A stretch of DNA of 11,060 bases from contig CAKUKL010000030.1 in the NCBI GenBank assembly GCA_934662925.1, positions 1 to 11,060 of the forward strand, written 5' to 3'. Below, one piece after another: positions 8,168 to 11,060 of the stretch. The notes beneath the pieces are model-generated. The model ran no database searches, was not told the DNA's origin, and was given only the letters and a program-made list of their open reading frames with translations. Position numbers and translations under genes: made by a program. Position 1 is the first letter of the stretch; each line of letters starts with the position of its first letter. Origin of the DNA: an uncultured Oscillospiraceae bacterium. GTDB taxonomy: Bacteria; Bacillota; Clostridia; Oscillospirales; Oscillospiraceae.

Positions 8168-9289
8168 TCACTCGGAAAGCAGGATCATCTTCGCCGCGGA
8201 AAAGAGCCGCTCCAGCGTCTCCCGCTCCAGCTCGTAATAGATGCGGTTGTCCTCCCGCCGGGCCCGGACCAGTCCGGCGTCCAGCAGCAGCGCCATGTGG
8301 CGGGAAATGGTGGCCGTGGTGAGCCCCATCTCCCGGGAGAGCTCCTGACAATAGGTGCTGCGGCGGCTGACGCGGCGCAGGATGTCAAACTTGCTCCGGT
8401 CACTGATGACCTTCAGCAGGCCGCAGACCGATTCCTCCGACGCCTGCAGGCGGTTCATCTGAAAGCTCCGGTTCAGCAGCACCCCCAGATACAGTTGGCG
8501 GTAAGGCTTCTCCCCCTCGGTGTCATAGGTGTACATAATGTCGCCCACCGCCATCAGACTGATGTTGACATAGACGTCCATCTCGTCTTCGTTCACCGTC
8601 TGATTGGTGATATTTTCCAGTAGATTGGAAATGCTGTGCGCACTGAAATACTCCTGCCAGCCGTCATAGACCGGGGCCAGCAGGGGCTTCAGCTCCTCCA
8701 GCACCGGCGCGATGCGCCGGGCCACCGGCTCCAGCAGCGCCGCCAGCTCCGCCATGGCCCCGGGATAATCCTGCAATAGCTTGTAGATCCGCCAGCAGTA
8801 CTGCTCCCCCAGAGCCAGCTGCTCCAGCTGCGCGATCAGGTCCGGCGCCGTCTCCCCCGCCGCCGGGGTGCGGAAGCTCATGCCGCCGCTGTTAATCTCG
8901 GAGAGAATGTACGGCCGGGAAAAGCGCTGCCGCGCCGCGGCCAGCGTCTGCTCCAGGCTCTCCTGAAAATCCGTGACCCGGATGTCCAGAAAGCTGTAGA
9001 CCATGAGCTTGGCCAGACAGATATTCTGCCACTGACTCTCGGTCTCCCACTTGCCGAAAAAGTACTGCATCGCCGGGTCCTCCGGCTGCTCCGCGCAGAT
9101 CTCAGCCACCTGCTGAAGCCGCCGTCCGATCTCGGCCGTCCGCTCCCGCTCCTCGCCGCTGAGCAGTGAACCGTATTTTCGCAGCAGATCCGCCGCCCGG
9201 CGCTCCACTGATATTCCGTTGACGCACTGATACATGGCCTCGATGGTCTCATACAGGATCACCGGTTCCCGCAGTACAAAATTCCTCAT
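8168..9289 (-). CDS. ArsR-type winged-helix transcriptional regulator with a long N-terminal domain
   Basis: This is a predicted cytoplasmic DNA-binding protein of 373 aa. The last ~80 residues (about 286-362) form an ArsR-like winged helix: SKFDILRRV, the helix-turn-helix with TTATISRHMALLLDAGLV as recognition helix, then the wing RARREDNRIYYEL. Typical ArsR proteins are about 100 aa. Here roughly 285 extra N-terminal residues are mostly helical and match no domain I recognise. The ELCVCDL metal site of ArsR/SmtB is not present; only one Cys lies at the equivalent place (TYCQEL), so metal sensing is doubtful. I chose ATG at 9289, because GGTGG/GGAG directly precedes it; a GTG at 9298 (three residues more) has no ribosome site of its own. 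It has its own promoter and terminator. Possible targets are its own promoter and the adjacent protease promoter. Confidence 0.88.
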   Translation of the reverse strand: MRNFVLREPVILYETIEAMYQCVNGISVERRAADLLRKYGSLLSGEERERTAEIGRRLQQVAEICAEQPEDPAMQYFFGKWETESQWQNICLAKLMVYSFLDIRVTDFQESLEQTLAAARQRFSRPYILSEINSGGMSFRTPAAGETAPDLIAQLEQLALGEQYCWRIYKLLQDYPGAMAELAALLEPVARRIAPVLEELKPLLAPVYDGWQEYFSAHSISNLLENITNQTVNEDEMDVYVNISLMAVGDIMYTYDTEGEKPYRQLYLGVLLNRSFQMNRLQASEESVCGLLKVISDRSKFDILRRVSRRSTYCQELSREMGLTTATISRHMALLLDAGLVRARREDNRIYYELERETLERLFSAAKMILLSE

Positions 9290-9380
9290 TTTCTCCACCG
9301 GCCGCGCGGTATGCGGCCGTCTCCTTCCGCTGTTTCGGGGACGCGCCCCATCGTGTCCGCCCCATCGGAGCTGGAGATTT

Positions 9381-9410
9381 ATTCTATCACGGGGGTTTTG
9401 CGGATGTCAA
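9381..9410 (-). promoter_or_regulatory. Promoter of the ArsR-type gene
   Basis: The -35 is TTGACA (9410-9405), the spacer 18 bp, and the extended -10 is TGATAGAAT with TAGAAT at 9386-9381. The leader to the ATG is about 85 nt and contains a GGCCGC...GCGGCC hairpin just before the start. Confidence 0.8.
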
Positions 9411-9415
9411 TCCGC
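9400..9415. promoter_or_regulatory. Palindrome over the -35, candidate operator
   Basis: GCGGAT GTCA ATCCGC is a perfect 6-bp-arm inverted repeat. It contains the whole -35 of the ArsR-type gene, which is a good position for autorepression. It does not resemble the protease operator candidate. Confidence 0.45.
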
Positions 9416-9423
9416 AAGATTCC

Positions 9424-9469
9424 TTATTCTTCCGTTCTTGCCAGACTCCCGGCAAACACGGGAGAATAA
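9424..9469. repeat. Nested inverted repeats in the intergenic region
   Basis: CTCCCG and CGGGAG (9446-9451, 9459-9464) form a 6-bp stem with a 7-base loop. TTATTCT (9424-9430) and AGAATAA (9463-9469) form outer arms that overlap it by two bases, and TTGCC/GGCAA is a competing stem. No T tract follows on either strand, so I do not call it a terminator. Confidence 0.35.
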
Positions 9470-9477
9470 AGTACAAA

Positions 9478-9517
9478 ACGCTTCGCTCTTTGGCTTCCTC
9501 TTCTTTCGTAAAGAAGA
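9478..9517 (-). repeat. Degenerate hairpin repeat, copy D, behind the queT terminator
   Basis: TCTTCTTT CGT AAAGAAGA (9499-9517) forms an 8-bp hairpin. On the minus strand it is followed by CCAAAGAGCGAAGCG, which resembles the CAAAGAAGCG tail of the other copies. The ATTCGCC part is missing and the hairpin overlaps the T-rich tract of the queT terminator, so membership of the family is less sure. Confidence 0.45.
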
Positions 9518-9547
9518 AAAGCAGCCCCTCCGCACGGAGAGGCTGCT
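9511..9547 (-). terminator. Rho-independent terminator of queT
   Basis: On the minus strand, AGCAGCCTCTCCG (9547-9535) pairs with CGGAGGGGCTGCT (9532-9520) with one G-T pair; the last pair probably opens to make the loop. TTTCTTCTT follows. It starts 8 bases after the TGA/TAA-type stop region of queT. Confidence 0.9.
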
Positions 9548-9554
9548 TTCATCT

Positions 9555-10067
9555 TTACTGAGTTTTCAGCATGGGCCGGAAATAGCTGATGCGGGGCAGC
9601 GCCTTGAGCAGCAGCGTCCCCAGACCGTAGCACACCACGGACTCCGTCAGCACGAAGGTCAGGACGTTGAAGCCGCAGGCCGCCCAGAAGCCGGCTCCGA
9701 AGCCGCCCACCTGCGCGAAGGCCCACATGGGGGGCAGAATGAGCGCGTTCACCACGATGGGGGGCAGCGCCGCCAGATACCACCGGGGCATCCTGACTGT
9801 GAGCCACGCGGCGATGGCGGTGGCCAGCGTGCCGAACACCACGTCCGCCACGCCATAGGGGGACAGCAGGTTGGTGATCAGGCAGCCGATGACCAGCCCC
9901 GGCGCGGCGGCCGGAAACAGGAAGGGCAGCACGGTGAGGGCCTCGGCGAAGCGAAACTGCACCGCGCCGAAGGTCAGGCTGAAGATGTCCCCAAAATAGC
10001 CGAGGACGGCGTACAGGGCCGCCACGGCGGCGGCAAGGGTCAGGTCACGGGTAGAAAATCTGCGCAT
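9555..10067 (-). CDS. queT: QueT family transporter, ECF S component for a queuosine precursor
   Basis: This 170-aa integral membrane protein is predicted to be the substrate-binding S component of an energy-coupling factor transporter that imports a queuosine precursor (preQ0, preQ1 or a related base) for tRNA modification. Hydrophobic segments lie at about 11-30, 43-65, 72-91, 97-112 and 125-148. The family signature region is clear at 34-50 (GAVQFRFAEALTVLPFL), followed by G-L-V-I-G-C-L-I-T-N-L-L-S-P-Y-G and D-V-V-F-G-T-L-A-T. Length is normal for the family. The ATG has GGAGG 7 bases upstream. The ECF ATPases and T component are not in the window and are presumably shared from elsewhere. 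The gene is monocistronic, with its own promoter, a long structured leader and a terminator. Substrate identity is from family knowledge only. Confidence 0.9.
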   Translation of the reverse strand: MRRFSTRDLTLAAAVAALYAVLGYFGDIFSLTFGAVQFRFAEALTVLPFLFPAAAPGLVIGCLITNLLSPYGVADVVFGTLATAIAAWLTVRMPRWYLAALPPIVVNALILPPMWAFAQVGGFGAGFWAACGFNVLTFVLTESVVCYGLGTLLLKALPRISYFRPMLKTQ

Positions 10068-10197
10068 AAAAAAACCTCCATTTTCTTATTTAGAGTGCCT
10101 GCGCAGGCACAGCGGCGGGCGTTCCTACCGGACAGCCGTGCGCATGGCTGTCCGCGGCTCTCTGCCCGCCGGTTGGACCGGATTGGAAACCGGTCAA
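10068..10197 (-). promoter_or_regulatory. Structured 5' leader of queT, candidate riboswitch of unassigned class
   Basis: Predicted helices in transcript order are: H1 GACCGG/CCGGUC (10195-10176) with loop UUUCCAAU; H2 CGGCGGGC/GCCCGCCG (10171-10164, 10120-10113); H3 GGACAGCC/GGCUGUCC (10153-10146, 10137-10130) inside H2, separated by a purine-rich internal loop; and H4, the 16-base palindrome at 10110-10095. The H1 loop bases UUUCCA can pair with the ribosome-binding segment UGGAGG (10080-10075). They could pair instead with GGAA in the internal loop (10125-10122). No preQ1-I, -II or -III consensus is recognisable by eye. Confidence 0.5.
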
Positions 10198-10202
10198 CGC
10201 GG

Positions 10203-10231
10203 ATTTTACCATATTCTTATCCCGATGTAAA
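10203..10231 (-). promoter_or_regulatory. Promoter of queT
   Basis: The -35 is TTTACA (10231-10226), the spacer 17 bp and the -10 TAAAAT (10208-10203), preceded by TGG as an extended -10. The expected start is near 10197, which gives a leader of about 130 nt. Confidence 0.82.
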
Positions 10232-10246
10232 GGCCCGCGTCTTTAC
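10227..10246. promoter_or_regulatory. Inverted repeat joining the two divergent -35 boxes
   Basis: GTAAAG (10227-10232) and CTTTAC (10241-10246) are perfect complements around an 8-base centre. The arms are largely the two -35 elements themselves, so the symmetry may be no more than two similar -35 boxes back to back. A shared regulator site is also possible. Confidence 0.35.
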
Positions 10247-10270
10247 TTTTCCGCCGCGTTGTGCTATCAT
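10242..10270 (+). promoter_or_regulatory. Promoter of the GNAT acetyltransferase gene
   Basis: The -35 is TTTACT (10242-10247), the spacer 17 bp and the -10 TATCAT (10265-10270), with TGC before it as an extended -10. The likely transcript start is about 25 bases before the ATG, so the leader is short. Confidence 0.78.
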
Positions 10271-10301
10271 ACCTGCGATTTTTGTAAGGAGGCCTTTACA
10301 A

Positions 10302-10781
10302 ATGGCAGAAAAATCCCGGACGATCGCCGTCCGTTTCGTTTCCGACCCCGAGGAACGCGCCGCCATCTCCGCCGCTGTTCTGGCGGCTCTGCCCGACTGG
10401 TTCGGCATCCCCGAGAGCACCGCGCAGTACGTCTCCGACAGCCGGAGTCAGCCCTTCTGGGCCGCCGAGGCAGAGGGCCAGTCCATCGGCTTTCTGGCGC
10501 TGAAAAAGACGTCCCCGGTAACGGCGGAGATCGCCGTCATGGGCGTTCTGCCCGAATACCACCGCTCCGGCGCGGGCCGGATGCTGGCGGACGCGGCGCA
10601 GGACTATGCCCGGGCCGACGGCTGCCGCTTCATGCAGGTCAAGACCGTGCAGGAGGGACACTACGATGAGTACGACCGCACGAACGCCTTCTATAAAGCC
10701 ATCGGCTTTGCGGAGCTGGAGTGCTTTCCCACCCTCTGGGACGAGTGGAATCCCTGTCAGGTGCTGGTGAAGGACCTCTGA
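10302..10781 (+). CDS. GNAT family N-acetyltransferase
   Basis: This 159-aa cytoplasmic protein is predicted to transfer an acetyl group from acetyl-CoA to an unknown amine. The central strand and acetyl-CoA loop are at about 76-95 (I-A-V-M-G-V-L-P-E-Y-H-R-S-G-A-G-R-M-L), with H87-x-x-G90-x-G92 matching the pyrophosphate-binding Q/R-x-x-G-x-G/A motif except for His at the first place. The C-terminal T-N-A-F-Y-K-A-I-G-F and the ending F-P-T-L-W-D-E-W-N-P-C are typical of a common Firmicutes subgroup of unknown substrate. The ATG is fixed by TAAGGAGG (10285-10292), 9 bases upstream; the frame is open further upstream, but that part overlaps the queT region antisense and has no ribosome site. 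It is divergent from queT and shares its intergenic region, but no functional link is implied by the sequence. Confidence 0.9.
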   Translation: MAEKSRTIAVRFVSDPEERAAISAAVLAALPDWFGIPESTAQYVSDSRSQPFWAAEAEGQSIGFLALKKTSPVTAEIAVMGVLPEYHRSGAGRMLADAAQDYARADGCRFMQVKTVQEGHYDEYDRTNAFYKAIGFAELECFPTLWDEWNPCQVLVKDL

Positions 10782-10799
10782 GAGAGGGCCGCAGCTGTT

Positions 10800-10850
10800 T
10801 TTGCCGACCTCTCGGCAAAGGGGCAGAGGTAGATCCCGGGCCGTCTTTTT
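10800..10850 (+). terminator. Possible terminator of the GNAT gene
   Basis: Two alternative structures precede CTTTTT (10845-10850). One is a perfect 8-bp hairpin TTTGCCGA/TCGGCAAA (10800-10819), which is not followed by T. The other is a weaker stem pairing CGGC (10813-10816) with GCCG (10840-10843) and GGG with CCC inside, placed just before the T tract. The second would terminate, but the stem is imperfect. Confidence 0.4.
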
Positions 10851-10935
10851 CGTATTCGCCGGAAGCTCCGGCGGGGACAGGTTTCGCCTGCGGGCGAGTT
10901 ACTTTCTGTATGAACAGAAAGTAACCAAAGAATCA
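10851..10935 (+). repeat. Composite hairpin repeat, copy A
   Basis: After CTTTTT the order is CGTATTCGCCGG, a GCCGG/CCGGC hairpin, a CAGG/CCTG hairpin, the signature hairpin GTTACTTTCTGT ATGA ACAGAAAGTAAC (10898-10925), then CAAAGAATC. The same order recurs in copy B and, without the middle hairpin, in copy C. I see no coding potential. Confidence 0.75.
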
Positions 10936-10950
10936 CTTAGAGGAAAACGC

Positions 10951-11060
10951 GGATTCGCTTTTTCGAATTCGCCGGAAAATCGGCGAAGGGCCTTGAGCGT
11001 CCTCCGCGGACGCTCCGCTGGGGTGACTTTCTGTCCGCACAGAAAGTCACCAAAGAAGCG
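10951..11060 (+). repeat. Composite hairpin repeat, copy B
   Basis: A small GCG/CGC hairpin and TTTTT lead into CGAATTCGCCGG with a CGCCG/CGGCG hairpin (10970-10985). Next come a perfect 8-bp hairpin GAGCGTCC/GGACGCTC (10995-11015) and the signature hairpin GTGACTTTCTGT CCGC ACAGAAAGTCAC (11023-11050), ending in CAAAGAAGCG at the window edge. The middle hairpin differs entirely in sequence from that of copy A while keeping its place. The element may continue past the edge. Confidence 0.75.

Noticed and set aside
9290..9298. GTG start of the ArsR-type gene at 9298
   Set aside because: No ribosome site precedes the GTG, while GGTGGAG lies just before the ATG at 9289. The difference is three residues.
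10095..10110. Perfect 16-base palindrome as an intrinsic terminator of the queT leader
   Set aside because: On the transcript it is followed by UCUAAAUAAG, not a U tract. The seven U that do occur lie after the ribosome site, too far from the stem.
10068..10197. Assignment to preQ1-I, preQ1-II, preQ1-III or a T-box
   Set aside because: The core sequences I know for these classes are not visible. The CAGAGAGCCG segment recalls the distal part of a T-box stem I, but there is no specifier region, no T-box sequence and too little length.
9234..10301. Upstream extension of the GNAT reading frame
   Set aside because: The frame is open back to 9234, but it runs antisense through queT and its leader. 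The ribosome site and promoter support the start at 10302.
10851..11060. CRISPR array or insertion sequence ends
   Set aside because: There are only two tandem units with dissimilar interiors, no regular spacers, no transposase gene and no target-site duplication in view.

Overview
The window looks like a GC-rich (about 60%) chromosome segment from a Gram-positive-type anaerobe, most likely a gut member of the Oscillospiraceae or a relative. I infer this from four things: a giant secreted S8 protease that ends in three SLH domains and also carries dockerin, Big_2 and cohesin-like modules; an ECF-type QueT transporter; strong AGGAGG ribosome sites; and sigma-A promoters with extended -10 elements. 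No taxonomic marker gene is present, so the assignment is by style only.

Layout, left to right. Positions 1-58 hold a hairpin repeat in minus orientation. Positions 59-102 are the terminator of the giant protease gene (109-7926, minus, 2605 aa). Its upstream region (7927-8060) has a good sigma-A promoter, a second extended -10 and a 9-bp-arm perfect palindrome. A strong terminator (8061-8101) ends an ArsR-type regulator gene (8168-9289, minus), which has its own promoter with a palindrome on the -35. Then come another degenerate hairpin repeat and the terminator of queT, followed by queT itself (9555-10067, minus). A structured leader of about 130 nt and back-to-back promoters separate queT from a GNAT acetyltransferase gene (10302-10781, plus). 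The right end (10782-11060) is non-coding and carries two tandem copies of the composite hairpin repeat. No non-coding stretch exceeds 300 bases; all of them are described.

How the parts relate. The protease, regulator and QueT genes all point left, but each has its own promoter and terminator, so they are probably separate transcription units. The ArsR-type protein lies directly upstream of the protease promoter palindrome and is a reasonable candidate regulator of it; this is inference. QueT is expected to import a queuosine precursor with the ECF energising module encoded elsewhere. Its leader can fold so that a hairpin loop pairs with the ribosome-binding site, which is the kind of topology used by preQ1 riboswitches, although no known class is recognisable by sequence.

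The most interesting non-genic signal is a family of small hairpin elements. They lie in gene-sense orientation right behind the terminators of three of the four genes, and their stems differ by compensatory changes.
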